A stretch of 64,000 nucleotides of DNA from Lachnospiraceae bacterium (GCA_018053995.1 JAGPKJ010000002.1:5772-69771), one strand, 5' to 3'. Positions 42,171 to 51,226 are shown, counted from the first letter of the stretch. Made by a program: numbers and translations. Notes: generated by a model not told the origin, from the letters alone.

Positions 42171-42283
42171 AAATTCATACATACTATAGATAATGACATA
42201 TTGCAGATAAATTCGTACATACTACAGATAATGATATATTGCATATAAATTCATACATACTACAGAAAATGACACAACTAATA
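42171..42283. repeat. 38-bp tandem repeat before the hydrogenase genes
   Basis: Units begin AAATTCATACATACTAYAGA at 42171, 42209 and 42247, the third truncated. It overlaps the upstream extension of the large-subunit frame. Confidence 0.85.
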
Positions 42284-42511
42284 ACTATAGATAAAGATAT
42301 AATATTGATAAAGTCGTAATGATGATTGGTAAAATTGTATACAAAATACCAAAAACAATAAATGCACACATGTAATAGTATATAGATAATATTTTATATT
42401 TCAATAATATCTATGTATTATTAATAAAACAATGTGATGTGGATCAGTTTTTTTTGATACGTTTATCATTAATGTAACTGAATTAAGATCGAAATCTACA
42501 TATCGAAATAC

Positions 42512-42625
42512 AAGTATCGGGATCTAAGTATCGGGCCTGAGTATTGAAACTAAGTATCGGGATCTAAGTATCGAGCCTGAGTATTGAAACTAAGTATCGG
42601 GATCTATGAATTGAGTCTAAGTATT
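42512..42625. repeat. 40-bp tandem repeat, AAGTATCGGGATCTAAGTAT type
   Basis: Units start at 42512, 42552 and 42592; the third decays. Each unit itself holds two or three AAGTATYG submotifs. Confidence 0.8.
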
Positions 42626-42800
42626 GAGATCCGCATAAAGATGACGATCACATCATATATCTGTCTTATAACTTATACCATCGAATACATTTTTATTTAT
42701 TATAACAGAGCATATCATAAAATCACGTAAAAATTAATCAAGTTTTTGGCGGCTGCATATCTTTGGCAGATCGCTAGATTAAGAAGACCATAGCGGCGGT

Positions 42801-42833
42801 AAAGAAAAACTCTGTCCCGCAAGCGGAACAGAG
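42801..42833 (-). terminator. Terminator of the ferredoxin gene
   Basis: On the minus strand CTCTGTTCCGC pairs with GCGGGACAGAG (one G-U pair) around TT, followed by TTTTTCTTT. It lies 75 bases after the ferredoxin stop. Confidence 0.85.
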
Positions 42834-42909
42834 CTGTCTTTTAAGATCCGGTAAAATAGTTCTTAGTGCGCTGCTTATAATGTACACGACATATGTACAT
42901 TTGGCAGAA

Positions 42910-43080
42910 TCATCCCTGTGTTATAGCCTGTACAGGGCACTGTGAAGCGCATGAACCGCAATCAAGGCACTTAGAAGGATCGATCTCATAATGAGAATCG
43001 CCCTGGCTGATAGCCTCTGCGGGACACTGTGATGCACATGAACCACAGCTGATGCAAGAATCACCTATTACGTATGCCAT
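42910..43080 (-). CDS. 2[4Fe-4S] clostridial-type ferredoxin
   Basis: A 56-residue ferredoxin with two equal cluster motifs, CISCGSCASQCPAEAI and CLDCGSCASQCPVQAI. It probably carries electrons from PFOR to the two hydrogenases encoded either side. GGAGG lies 8 bases before ATG 43080. It has its own terminator and is therefore a single-gene unit. Confidence 0.97.
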   Translation of the reverse strand: MAYVIGDSCISCGSCASQCPAEAISQGDSHYEIDPSKCLDCGSCASQCPVQAITQG

Positions 43081-43293
43081 AGTATATACCTCCATTATTA
43101 TAATGAAATAGATAAGGAAACAGCCGGCACTCTTTCACTTATATAATGAAATAACACCGACACGTTGTTTTATTGCCTATTAAATATAATATAAATTTTC
43201 CGTATTATCAAGTAGTTTATGTCAGTATCTTTTCACTTGTACAGATCGGATTTTCGGCTTCGTCTCAGACGGGATCGGTTTGTGATCATATTA

Positions 43294-43340
43294 CAGTCAG
43301 GGATACAGTCAGGGATACAGTCAGGGATACAGTCAGGCTT
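43294..43340. repeat. 12-bp tandem repeat, about four units
   Basis: CAGTCAGGGATA is repeated head to tail, directly before the dispersed repeat copy. Confidence 0.9.
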
Positions 43341-43343
43341 ATA

Positions 43344-43427
43344 GAATTGCGGGAGTTTTCGAAGAAAACGAAGCAATTTGTAGCATCATAACACAATTTC
43401 TGATTTTGACACTCACTTCATAAAATA
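43344..43427. repeat. Dispersed hairpin repeat, most complete copy
   Basis: GAATTGC pairs with GCAATT, and inside this GTTTTC-GAA-GAAAAC is a perfect stem; then come TTGTAGCATCATAACACAAT, TCTGATTTTGACACTCACTT and CATAAAATA. Related copies lie at 4551, 5609, 8163, 26000, 29828, 34155, 49441, 52637 and 55011 in either orientation. Confidence 0.75.
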
Positions 43428-43615
43428 CATGTATATGAGAAAAAAATTCATACCACATGCACAGATTGCCTCAAAAAAAGTCATTTTAGATATCAGGTAC
43501 ATGAGTAGGAAGAGGAGCATAGATTTGACATGTACAAAAGAAGAATTTTATCTGTAGATTAGAGGTGAACTGCTCCCCATGTCAAGGACAATCGTAAAAA
43601 AAATAACATGCATTT

Positions 43616-44482
43616 TTAGACTTTCATCAATGACGGATATATCCCTTTAATCTTATAATCGTAAAATTTATTAGGAGATAACTGCATGAGTCCCATCTGA
43701 TACCTATCTTTGTTATAGTAGTCGATCCAGTCTTCAATCGTATCACTGGCATCATGAAATGTTCTCCATTTTTTCATCTTATCCTTTATCTCATCTTTCA
43801 TATGTCCAAAAAAACTTTCCTGTGGTGCGTTGTCCCAGCAGTTCCCTCTTCGTGACATTGATTGGATGAGTCCATAGTTACCTATCAATTCACGGAATTG
43901 TACACTGGTATAGTGGCATCCCTGATCAGAATGGATATATGTCTTGTCATTAATTGATGCACCATGTTCACGGATGAGCTGATCGACAGTTTCAAGCACA
44001 AATGCCACCTCTAGCGATTCACTCAGTTTATGTGCCAACACCTGCATTGTATAGGCATCGATTATGACTGACAGATAACAGAAATCATGTCCTATCGGAA
44101 TATATGTGATATCCGTCAGCAGTATCGCACGTGCACCATGTACTTTGAATTCACGTTTAACGCTGTTGTCCGCTACAGCGTTGGTTCTTAATGCTTTTGC
44201 CATTCGTCTGTAAGGATTAGCTTTTCTTATCGGGCAATACAGTCCATATTTGCGCATAAGACGCCGGATCTTCTTTTGATTCATCACGACACCTTCGTGT
44301 TTCAGACGCATGTATATACCACGTACACCCTTGTCATATCCACGGAATAGATATGCTTTCTTGATCAGTCCAAGATCGATCAGGTCTCGTTGCTCCTTTT
44401 GATCATGCCATCTGATATGCGCATCTTTTCCTTTTAGCCACTTATAATATCCTGAGCGTGACACGTTTAATGCAGCACACAT
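43616..44482 (-). CDS. IS3-family transposase OrfB (DDE integrase)
   Basis: A 288-residue rve-domain transposase. DDE residues lie in LLTDITYIPIG, YIHSDQGCHYTS and APQESFFGHMKDE. The N-terminal HTH_21 part has KKIRRLMRKYGLYCPIRK. The frame stays open upstream to the A8 tract at 44583-44590, so the working protein is an OrfA-OrfB fusion made by -1 frameshifting. All catalytic residues are intact. Confidence 0.95.
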   Translation of the reverse strand: MCAALNVSRSGYYKWLKGKDAHIRWHDQKEQRDLIDLGLIKKAYLFRGYDKGVRGIYMRLKHEGVVMNQKKIRRLMRKYGLYCPIRKANPYRRMAKALRTNAVADNSVKREFKVHGARAILLTDITYIPIGHDFCYLSVIIDAYTMQVLAHKLSESLEVAFVLETVDQLIREHGASINDKTYIHSDQGCHYTSVQFRELIGNYGLIQSMSRRGNCWDNAPQESFFGHMKDEIKDKMKKWRTFHDASDTIEDWIDYYNKDRYQMGLMQLSPNKFYDYKIKGIYPSLMKV

Positions 44483-44529
44483 CTTGCTTAGTGGAAGGAC
44501 ATTATACTGATCATCTGTTGTAGCTCTTA

Positions 44530-44967
44530 TCAGCTCGTAGACGGCTTGCGTTCTGTCTTGTACTGTTGATCCAGATGCGAAATTTTTTTTAGAAACTCGA
44601 CTTCCTGCTCCAAACGCATTACGTGATCCTGCAGTTCTTTTATTGAGGCAGCGGTATTTTTTTTCGATAGTTCTTTTTCACGTTTGGCTTCCTTGGATAT
44701 ACCAGTTTCGTGTAGACCTTTATCTGAAACTGATTCCCGACGTATGCGCAGTATTATACTGTCTATCCGCCCCTTACCAAAAACAGCGGGATTATAGCCC
44801 GCTTTGCGGAGCGCTTTTGGTATCGTCATTCCTGGCTTCGATACTTCTGTAAGGATGAACTTCTTAAATGCGACAGTGAACCTGATTGCTTTATCGTTGA
44901 CACTGAGTGTGAATGGGTTTGCATTAAGAAGCATCTGGTCTTCTTTACTAAATGGATGTCTGCTCAT
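44530..44967 (-). CDS. IS3-family transposase OrfA
   Basis: A 145-residue DNA-binding protein with a helix-turn-helix (RKAGYNPAVFGKGRIDSII) and a C-terminal leucine zipper (IKELQDHVMRLEQEVEFLKK). Near its end CTA followed by eight A (minus strand, 44590-44583) is a slippery site; a -1 shift there reads on as KKNFASGSTVQDRTQ into OrfB. Confidence 0.9.
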   Translation of the reverse strand: MSRHPFSKEDQMLLNANPFTLSVNDKAIRFTVAFKKFILTEVSKPGMTIPKALRKAGYNPAVFGKGRIDSIILRIRRESVSDKGLHETGISKEAKREKELSKKNTAASIKELQDHVMRLEQEVEFLKKISHLDQQYKTERKPSTS

Positions 44968-45126
44968 ATATACTGCCTTTCTGATCTATTTATACCACGA
45001 TCATCAAGATGACAGTCTGTTTTGTAAAATGTTCATTCAGTACAGATGCATGTTCAGGTAAAAACTAATGTCCACTGAATGGGCGCAGCCACAAAACTTA
45101 AGAAAAAAGCATGTGATTCATAATTT

Positions 45127-45156
45127 GAACTGTCCACTCTATAGGGTACAGTTTAA
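45127..45156. repeat. Solo IS-end remnant
   Basis: On the minus strand ACTGTACCCTATAGAGTGGACA has the same plan (ACTG.ACCC..AGTGGACA) as the right end of the neighbouring IS, but differs in sequence and belongs to no visible element. It is also an imperfect palindrome. Confidence 0.5.
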
Positions 45157-45270
45157 TGATAATAGGAGCAAAATGTGCATGTCACATGTGAAAAAAAACT
45201 CCTGCACATGTACTGAACATAAGTCATCATGATTTAGCAGAAAATACATATGCAATATGAAGAATCTTTA

Positions 45271-45360
45271 GCCAGGTACACATAAGCCAAGTACACATAA
45301 GCCAAGTACACATAAGCCAAGTACACATAAGCCAGGTACACATAAGCCAGGCACATATAG
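45271..45360. repeat. 15-bp tandem repeat, six units
   Basis: GCCAAGTACACATAA or GCCAGGTACACATAA repeats at 45271, 45286, 45301, 45316, 45331 and a decayed sixth at 45346. Confidence 0.95.
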
Positions 45361-45498
45361 GAACAAGTATAATTAGTATGCACAAAATCTTACTAGGTCA
45401 TACTGTTAAGAGAAAAGAAATCGTCAAACAGCGGAAAATGACTGGTGTAAAATCGAGGAAAGTACGATAAAAAGTACAAAAAGCGGACTGCTTTAACA

Positions 45499-45527
45499 TT
45501 GACACTGTTATTACTGCATGATAATAT
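45499..45527 (+). promoter_or_regulatory. Promoter of the PFOR gene
   Basis: TTGACA (45499-45504) and TAATAT (45522-45527) are 17 bases apart. TAACA and TGTTA form an inverted repeat around the -35 (TAACA-TTGACAC-TGTTA), a possible regulator site. Confidence 0.7.
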
Positions 45528-45718
45528 GAAAAAAACGGTATAAAATATATTAAAAATGCCTATATGCGGATCGATTTTCAAGTGATTTTTGAAGAAATTA
45601 TCCGTATACGGGTATTTGTGTCCGTTTGTTTAGATCAGTCGAGTCTACTCTGAAGGGCTTGGCTGTTAATCACAGGCTTTTGAAGCTGTGGCAAATATTA
45701 TCAGGCAGGAGGTAAATC

Positions 45719-48700
45719 ATGGCAAGAAAAATGAAAACGATGGACGGCAACGAAGCTGCTGCATATGCATCTTATGCGTATACAGATGTCGCTGCGATCT
45801 ATCCCATCACACCTTCATCTGTTATGGCTGAACATACAGATGAGTGGGCAACGGCCGGAATGAAGAACATCTTCGGTCACACAGTTCAGATTACAGAGAT
45901 GCAGTCTGAGGCTGGTGCATCAGGCACAGTTCACGGTTCACTCGTAGCTGGCGCTCTTACATCGACTTACACAGCATCACAGGGTCTTCTTCTTATGATC
46001 CCGAACCTTTACAAGATCGCCGGAGAAAGACTTCCCGGTGTATTCAACGTATCAGCACGCTGCGTAGCTTCACATGCACTTAATATCTTCGGTGATCATT
46101 CCGATGTTTATGCATGCCGCCAGACAGGTGTTGCAATGCTCTGCAGTTCAAGTGTTCAGGAAGTTATGGATCTGACACCTGTTGCATACTGCTCAGCTAT
46201 CGAAGGAAAACTTCCTTTCATCAATTTCTTTGATGGTTTCCGTACTTCTCACGAGATACAGAAGATCGAAGTATGGGATTATAAAGATCTTGCAGATATG
46301 GTCGATAAGAAGGCTATTGATGATTTCCGTAAGGGAGCACTTAACCCGAATCATCCTTGCCAGATGGGCTCAGCTCAGAATCCGGATATCTTCTTCCAGA
46401 CAAGAGAAGCCTGCAACCCTGCTTATGATGCTATGCCTGATATCGTTCAGGGATACATGGACAAGGTTAATGAAAAGCTCGGAACAAAGTACAAGCTCTT
46501 CAACTATTATGGCGCTAAGGATGCCGAGACAGTAATCATCTCAATGGGATCAGTTAACGACACAATCGAAGAGACTGTAGATTATCTTGCTAAGAAGGGC
46601 AATAAGGTCGGCGTTATCAAAGTCAGACTTTACAGACCTTTCTCTGCTAAAGCACTTATCGCTGCTATCCCGAAGACTGTTAAGAGAATCGAAGTCCTTG
46701 ACAGAACAAAGGAACCCGGATCAATGGGCGAGCCTCTCGCACTTGATGTCGTAGCAGCTCTTAAAGGATCAAAGTTCGATGCAATCCCTGTATTCTCAGG
46801 CCGTTACGGCTTAGGATCAAAGGATACGACACCTAACCAGATCGTTGCTGTATTCAATAACAAGACTAAGAAGAAGTTCACTATTGGCATCACAGATGAT
46901 GTTACTAACCTTTCTCTTGATGCAGGCAAGCCGCTCGTTACGACACCTGAAGGAACTATCAACTGCAAGTTCTGGGGTCTTGGCGCTGATGGTACTGTCG
47001 GAGCAAACAAGAACTCTATCAAGATCATCGGTGATAACACCAACATGTATGCACAGGCGTACTTCGATTATGATTCAAAGAAGTCCGGCGGTGTTACAAT
47101 GTCTCATCTGAGATTTGGTAAAAAGCCGATAAAGTCAACATATCTTATCCACCAGGCAAACTTTGTAGCATGCCACTGCCCGGCTTACATCCATAAGTTC
47201 AACATGGTACAGGAACTTGTAGACGGCGGCACATTCCTTCTTAACTGCCCTTGGACAGAGAAGGAACTTGACAAAGAGATCCCTGGTCAGGTAAAGAAGT
47301 TCATCGCTGATCACAAGATCAAGTTCTACATCATCAACGGTTCTAAGATCGGTGTTGAAGTAGGTATGGGCCCGACAAGGATCAATACTATCCTTCAGTC
47401 AGCATTCTTCAAACTGGCTAAGATCATCCCTGAAGCAAAGGCTATCGAATTCATGAAGGCTGCAGCAAAGGCTACGTACGGCCGTAAGGGCGAAGAAGTC
47501 GTTAAGAAGAACTGGGCTGCTATAGATGCAGGCGCAGATCCGAAGAACGTTATCGAAGTCAAGGTTCCCGAAGCATGGAAAGATGCTAAGGATGAAGGAC
47601 TTGATTTCAAGGATGTCAAGGGAAGCAGAAAAGATGTTGTTGATTTTGTTAATAACATCCAGAATAAAGTATCAGCACAGGAAGGCAATACACTTAAGGT
47701 TTCAGATGTAGCTCCTTACGCAGATGGTTCAACACCTTCAGGCGCAGCTGCATTCGAGAAACGTGGTATCGCAGTCAATGTTCCTTCATGGGATTCAACA
47801 AAATGTATCCAGTGCTCATTCTGCTCATTTGTATGTCCTCACGCAGCTATCCGTCCTGTCGCTATGACAGAGGCTGAAGCCAAGAAGGCACCTGCTGGAA
47901 TGAAGACAGTACCTATGATGGGTATGGATAAGTACAAGTTCTCTATCGCTATCTCAGCTCTCGACTGCACAGGCTGCGGTTCATGCGCTAATGTATGTCC
48001 CGGCATGAAGGGCGAGAAGGCACTTACAATGGGTGCACTTGAAAGCAATATGGGAGAACAGAAGTACTTTGATTACGGCGTAAAGCTTGATCCTAAACCT
48101 GAAGTTGTAGAGAAGTTCAAGGAATCATCAATCAAGGGCTCACAGTTCAAACAGCCTCTGCTCGAGTTCTCAGGCGCATGCGCAGGCTGCGGCGAGACTC
48201 CTTACGTAAAGCTTGTTACACAGCTGTTCGGTGACAGAATGTATATCGCGAATGCGACAGGCTGCTCTTCAATCTGGGGCAACTCATCACCTTCAACGCC
48301 TTATACGGTAAATGAAAAGGGTCATGGTCCTGCATGGGATAACTCACTTTTCGAAGATAACGCAGAGTTTGGATATGGTATGCTTCTTGCTAACAGAGCA
48401 CTCCGTGACGGTCTGAAAGAAAAGGTTCAGGAAGTTGCTGAGAGCGGAAATAAAGCACAGAAGAGCGCAGCTAAGGAATGGCTTGATACATTTGCTGTAA
48501 GTGCTACGAACGGTGCAGCATCAGATAAGCTTCTTGAAGCCCTTAAGGGAGACAAGACAGCAGCAGCAAAGGATATCGTAAAGAATAAGGACTTCCTTGC
48601 CAAGAAGTCACAGTGGATCATCGGTGGTGATGGCTGGGCATTCGATATCGGCTTCGGCGGTGTCGATCATGTTCTGGCGAGTGGACAGGATATCAATATC

Positions 48701-49249
48701 CTTGTTCTGAACACTGAGGTTTATTCTAATACAGGCGGTCAGGCATCAAAAGCTACACCTACAGGCGCTGTAGCACAGTTCGCAGCAGGCGGCAAGGAAG
48801 TTAAGCAGAAGGATCTTGCAGCTATCGCAATGAGCTATGGTTACGTATATGTAGCACAGATCTCTATGGGTGCTGACAAGGCTCAGACACTTAAGGCAAT
48901 TGCAGAAGCTGAAGCATATCCGGGTCCTTCGATCATTATCGCTTATGCACCTTGTATCAATCAGGGTATCAAAGTTGGTATGTCTAAGGTTATGGACGAA
49001 GAGAAGAAGGCAGTCGACACAGGCTACTGGAATCTGTTCAGATTCAATCCTAGCGCCGAGAACAAGTTCACTCTCGACAGCAAGGCACCTACACAGCCTT
49101 ACAGCGATTTCCTTGCAGGTGAGGTACGTTATACATCACTCAAGCTCAAGAATCCGGAAAGAGCCGAGAAGCTGTTCACTAAGGCAGCTCAGAACTCAAA
49201 GGATCATCTCGAATTCCTGAACAAGATGACAGAAGTATATGACAAATAA
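45719..49249 (+). CDS. nifJ: Pyruvate:ferredoxin (flavodoxin) oxidoreductase
   Basis: A single-chain 1176-residue enzyme that turns pyruvate and CoA into acetyl-CoA, CO2 and reduced ferredoxin. Domains in order: pyruvate-binding domain I (YPITPSSVMAEHTDEWA), domain II, gamma domain (near residue 420-620), a 2[4Fe-4S] insert (CIQCSFCSFVCPHAAI and CTGCGSCANVCPG near 690-760) and the TPP domain with GCAGCGETPY, GGDGWAFDIGFGGVDH and VYSNTGGQASK. AGGAGG lies 7 bases before the ATG. It ends at a strong terminator. Confidence 0.98.
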   Translation: MARKMKTMDGNEAAAYASYAYTDVAAIYPITPSSVMAEHTDEWATAGMKNIFGHTVQITEMQSEAGASGTVHGSLVAGALTSTYTASQGLLLMIPNLYKIAGERLPGVFNVSARCVASHALNIFGDHSDVYACRQTGVAMLCSSSVQEVMDLTPVAYCSAIEGKLPFINFFDGFRTSHEIQKIEVWDYKDLADMVDKKAIDDFRKGALNPNHPCQMGSAQNPDIFFQTREACNPAYDAMPDIVQGYMDKVNEKLGTKYKLFNYYGAKDAETVIISMGSVNDTIEETVDYLAKKGNKVGVIKVRLYRPFSAKALIAAIPKTVKRIEVLDRTKEPGSMGEPLALDVVAALKGSKFDAIPVFSGRYGLGSKDTTPNQIVAVFNNKTKKKFTIGITDDVTNLSLDAGKPLVTTPEGTINCKFWGLGADGTVGANKNSIKIIGDNTNMYAQAYFDYDSKKSGGVTMSHLRFGKKPIKSTYLIHQANFVACHCPAYIHKFNMVQELVDGGTFLLNCPWTEKELDKEIPGQVKKFIADHKIKFYIINGSKIGVEVGMGPTRINTILQSAFFKLAKIIPEAKAIEFMKAAAKATYGRKGEEVVKKNWAAIDAGADPKNVIEVKVPEAWKDAKDEGLDFKDVKGSRKDVVDFVNNIQNKVSAQEGNTLKVSDVAPYADGSTPSGAAAFEKRGIAVNVPSWDSTKCIQCSFCSFVCPHAAIRPVAMTEAEAKKAPAGMKTVPMMGMDKYKFSIAISALDCTGCGSCANVCPGMKGEKALTMGALESNMGEQKYFDYGVKLDPKPEVVEKFKESSIKGSQFKQPLLEFSGACAGCGETPYVKLVTQLFGDRMYIANATGCSSIWGNSSPSTPYTVNEKGHGPAWDNSLFEDNAEFGYGMLLANRALRDGLKEKVQEVAESGNKAQKSAAKEWLDTFAVSATNGAASDKLLEALKGDKTAAAKDIVKNKDFLAKKSQWIIGGDGWAFDIGFGGVDHVLASGQDINILVLNTEVYSNTGGQASKATPTGAVAQFAAGGKEVKQKDLAAIAMSYGYVYVAQISMGADKAQTLKAIAEAEAYPGPSIIIAYAPCINQGIKVGMSKVMDEEKKAVDTGYWNLFRFNPSAENKFTLDSKAPTQPYSDFLAGEVRYTSLKLKNPERAEKLFTKAAQNSKDHLEFLNKMTEVYDK

Positions 49250-49285
49250 TGAATCCGATGAGGATCATTTGAAGTCATGAAGATA

Positions 49286-49345
49286 AGATCTAAGAAATAC
49301 AGGTCTGAGAAATGCAGATCTGAGAAGTAAAGATCTAGGAAGTGA
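49286..49345. repeat. 15-bp tandem repeat after PFOR, four units
   Basis: AGATCTAAGAAATAC and variants stand at 49286, 49301, 49316 and 49331, between the stop codon and the terminator. Confidence 0.9.
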
Positions 49346-49392
49346 AAATCAGGGGCATATGAACTTTCGGGCTGATATGCCCCATGATTTTT
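49345..49392 (+). terminator. Terminator of the PFOR gene
   Basis: AAAATCAGGGGCATAT pairs with ATATGCCCCATGATTTT (one mismatch) around a 14-base loop and is followed by TTTTTC. Confidence 0.9.
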
Positions 49393-49648
49393 CACCTATT
49401 TGTTAAATAATTATCATGCTGACATTTATATCTAGTGATGATATGATGCAAGTATAAAAAGTCAATCTGCTTTCATAGAATATCAGAACTGACTTTATTT
49501 CCAAAGGAAACGATGTAATTCGTAGTATCATAATACTCATTTTTGAAAGTCACTTCATGATATAAAATATATCGTTTTACAAGTATTTAAGTTTTGATCA
49601 AACGTAACTGAAAGAAAATGGTTTTGCGTACGCAATAGAAAGGGAATT
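49393..49648. other. Upstream region of the [FeFe] hydrogenase gene
   Basis: Contains the dispersed repeat at 49441-49570. No consensus promoter could be set with confidence. Confidence 0.5.
49441..49570. repeat. Dispersed hairpin repeat, long copy
   Basis: Left part GATGCAAGTATAAAAAGTC with TCTGCTTT matches 5609-5640. Right part has the hairpin TTTCC-AAA-GGAAA, then CGTAGTATCATAATAC, GAAAGTCACTTCATGA and TAAAATA, aligned with 43344-43427. Stem bases differ from other copies but still pair. Confidence 0.65.
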
Positions 49649-51130
49649 ATGCTAGAACAGGAAAATACAATATCTGATATCAAGGCTGAGATATGGATGA
49701 CCGTAGCAAAGTATGCATACGAGGGAACACTGGAAGAGAAAAAAGACAGTATACCTGAGATGCTGATACCGGGTCCTCATGCGAAATTCCGCTGCTGTAT
49801 ATACAGAGAACGAGAGATCGTGAAACAGCGTGTGAACATGATGTTCTCAAAGAATTGGGAAGGCCGCACAAATGTTGTAAATACGATCAAAGCAGCCTGC
49901 GAGGACTGTCCGATCTCAAGATATACTGTTACGGATAACTGCCGTAAATGTGTAATGAAAGCATGTCTTCATGCCTGCCGTTTTGGAGCAGTAAGTATTG
50001 GAGAAGAACGTTCTCATATAGATCCTGCAAAATGCAAAGAGTGCGGTATGTGTGCTAAAGCGTGTCCGTACAATGCGATTGCGGATCTTATCCGCCCCTG
50101 CAAGAACAGCTGTCCTACAGGCGCGATAGAGATGGATGAGAATGGTCTGTGCGTAATCGATGAGAGTAAATGTATCAATTGTGGACGCTGCGTTAAGGCC
50201 TGTCCTTTTGGAGCGATAACAACACGTTCATTTATAATCGACGTGATCGAAGAGATAAAGTCCGGTAAGGAAGTATACGCTATGATCGCTCCTTCATGGG
50301 AAGGTCAGTATGGCCCTGATATCACGATCGCGAGCTGGAAAAAAGTAGCAAAGGATCTTGGATTTACAGACCTTTATGATGTCGCATTAGGCGGCGATCT
50401 GACTGCTTCAAGTGAAGCAAAGGAATGGGAAGAAGCATTTAAGGATCAGAGAAATATGACGACATCATGCTGTCCTGCATTCGTAAACATGATAAGAAAG
50501 CATTATCCAAAACTTTCAGAGTATATCTCTACAACAGTATCCCCGATGTGCGCTCTGTCAAGAATGATCAAGGCTCAGCATCCCGGCGCTATAACGGTAT
50601 TTGTCGGACCTTGTGTTGCAAAGAAGGGCGAGACCCTCGACAAGACGCTTGAAGGTAATGCCGATTATGCGCTTACGCTTCAGGAGATAAATGCGATGAT
50701 GCGTGCGAAAGGGGTCACGATCCAGCCCGCGGAAAACAACGTTCAGGAAGCGAGCACGTATGGAAAGAGATTCGGAAACAGCGGCGGTGTCACAAATGCG
50801 GTCGTTGAGTGCATGAAGGAAGATGATTTTGATTACAGTGCGCTAAAGATATGCAAAGCAAACGGTGCTGCGGAATGTAAGAAAGCACTGACTCTCATGC
50901 AGTTCGGTAAGCTTCCGGAGCAGTTCATCGAAGGCATGATGTGTGATGGCGGATGTGTAGGCGGTCCAGGATCATATCGTGAAGAAATGCTTTCCAAGAA
51001 GGATCGTGATACGCTTATCGGTCAGGCTGACGGAAGAGGTGTTCACGAAAACCTAGGTAATTTCAACACTGAGCAGTTTTCAATGTCAAGCAAGGCATCA
51101 GCTGAAGAAGCAGTAAAGCCTGAGAAATAA
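49649..51130 (+). CDS. Monomeric [FeFe] hydrogenase, group-B-like
   Basis: A 493-residue enzyme that evolves or takes up H2 with ferredoxin. Two [4Fe-4S] sets (CKECGMCAKACPYNAI, CINCGRCVKACPFGAI) precede the H-cluster domain with L1 TTSCCPAFVNMI, L2 FVGPCVAKKGE and L3 EGMMCDGGCVGGPGS. L2 with GPC in place of MPC and the short N-terminus agree with group B rather than with the bifurcating or CpI types. The N-terminal 100 residues hold more Cys residues (RCCIY, CEDCPIS, CRKCVMKACLHAC). GGGAATT precedes the ATG. Maturases (HydEFG) are not in the window. Confidence 0.9.
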   Translation: MLEQENTISDIKAEIWMTVAKYAYEGTLEEKKDSIPEMLIPGPHAKFRCCIYREREIVKQRVNMMFSKNWEGRTNVVNTIKAACEDCPISRYTVTDNCRKCVMKACLHACRFGAVSIGEERSHIDPAKCKECGMCAKACPYNAIADLIRPCKNSCPTGAIEMDENGLCVIDESKCINCGRCVKACPFGAITTRSFIIDVIEEIKSGKEVYAMIAPSWEGQYGPDITIASWKKVAKDLGFTDLYDVALGGDLTASSEAKEWEEAFKDQRNMTTSCCPAFVNMIRKHYPKLSEYISTTVSPMCALSRMIKAQHPGAITVFVGPCVAKKGETLDKTLEGNADYALTLQEINAMMRAKGVTIQPAENNVQEASTYGKRFGNSGGVTNAVVECMKEDDFDYSALKICKANGAAECKKALTLMQFGKLPEQFIEGMMCDGGCVGGPGSYREEMLSKKDRDTLIGQADGRGVHENLGNFNTEQFSMSSKASAEEAVKPEK

Positions 51131-51172
51131 GAGCCGAAAAGCATTTATTAGAAAACAAGAAAGTATAGGCAT

Positions 51173-51226
51173 GTAAAGACAGTAAAGACAGTAAAGACAG
51201 TAAAGACAGTAAAGACAAGAGCAGTT
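51173..51226. repeat. 9-bp tandem repeat, six units
   Basis: GTAAAGACA repeated six times without change, between the hydrogenase stop and the terminator. Confidence 0.95.

Larger units (their letters stand above)
42120..42909. other. Leader of the hydrogenase operon; repeats, no gene
   Basis: AT-rich, with two tandem repeats (42171-42283 and 42512-42625) and the ferredoxin terminator (42801-42833). The minus-strand hydrogenase promoter should lie here, but no single convincing -35/-10 pair stands out. Confidence 0.6.
43081..43565. other. Gap between ferredoxin and IS element
   Basis: Contains the ferredoxin promoter region (AT-rich, near 43100-43160), a 12-bp tandem repeat (43294-43340) and the most complete copy of the dispersed repeat (43344-43427). 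No gene seen. Confidence 0.6.
43566..45093 (-). mobile_element. IS3-family (IS150-like) insertion sequence
   Basis: About 1.5 kb with orfA and orfB on the minus strand. Ends read inward as TGAACTGCTCCCCATGTCAA (left) and TGGCTGCGCCCATTCAGTGG (right), both leading to GGACA, in the manner of IS150-group ends. No clear target duplication flanks these limits, so the exact ends may be off by a few bases or the copy is old. It separates the ferredoxin from PFOR. Confidence 0.85.
45094..45718. other. PFOR upstream region
   Basis: From left: a solo IS-end-like palindrome (45127-45156), an AT-rich stretch, a 15-bp tandem repeat (45271-45360), the PFOR promoter (45499-45527), a perfect palindrome CCGTATACGG (45602-45611) that could be an operator in the leader, and a small hairpin at 45672-45691. 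The untranslated leader is about 185 bases. No gene seen. Confidence 0.6.

Noticed and set aside
43566..45093. Target-site duplication around the IS element
   Set aside because: The bases next to the proposed ends (AGG left, CAA right) do not match, so none is claimed.
45160..45718. T-box or other known riboswitch in the PFOR leader
   Set aside because: No T-box sequence, specifier stem or antiterminator was recognised; only a small hairpin and palindrome exist.
46804..48621. Minus-strand open frames inside the PFOR gene
   Set aside because: They are shadows of a strongly conserved coding frame and have no ribosome sites.
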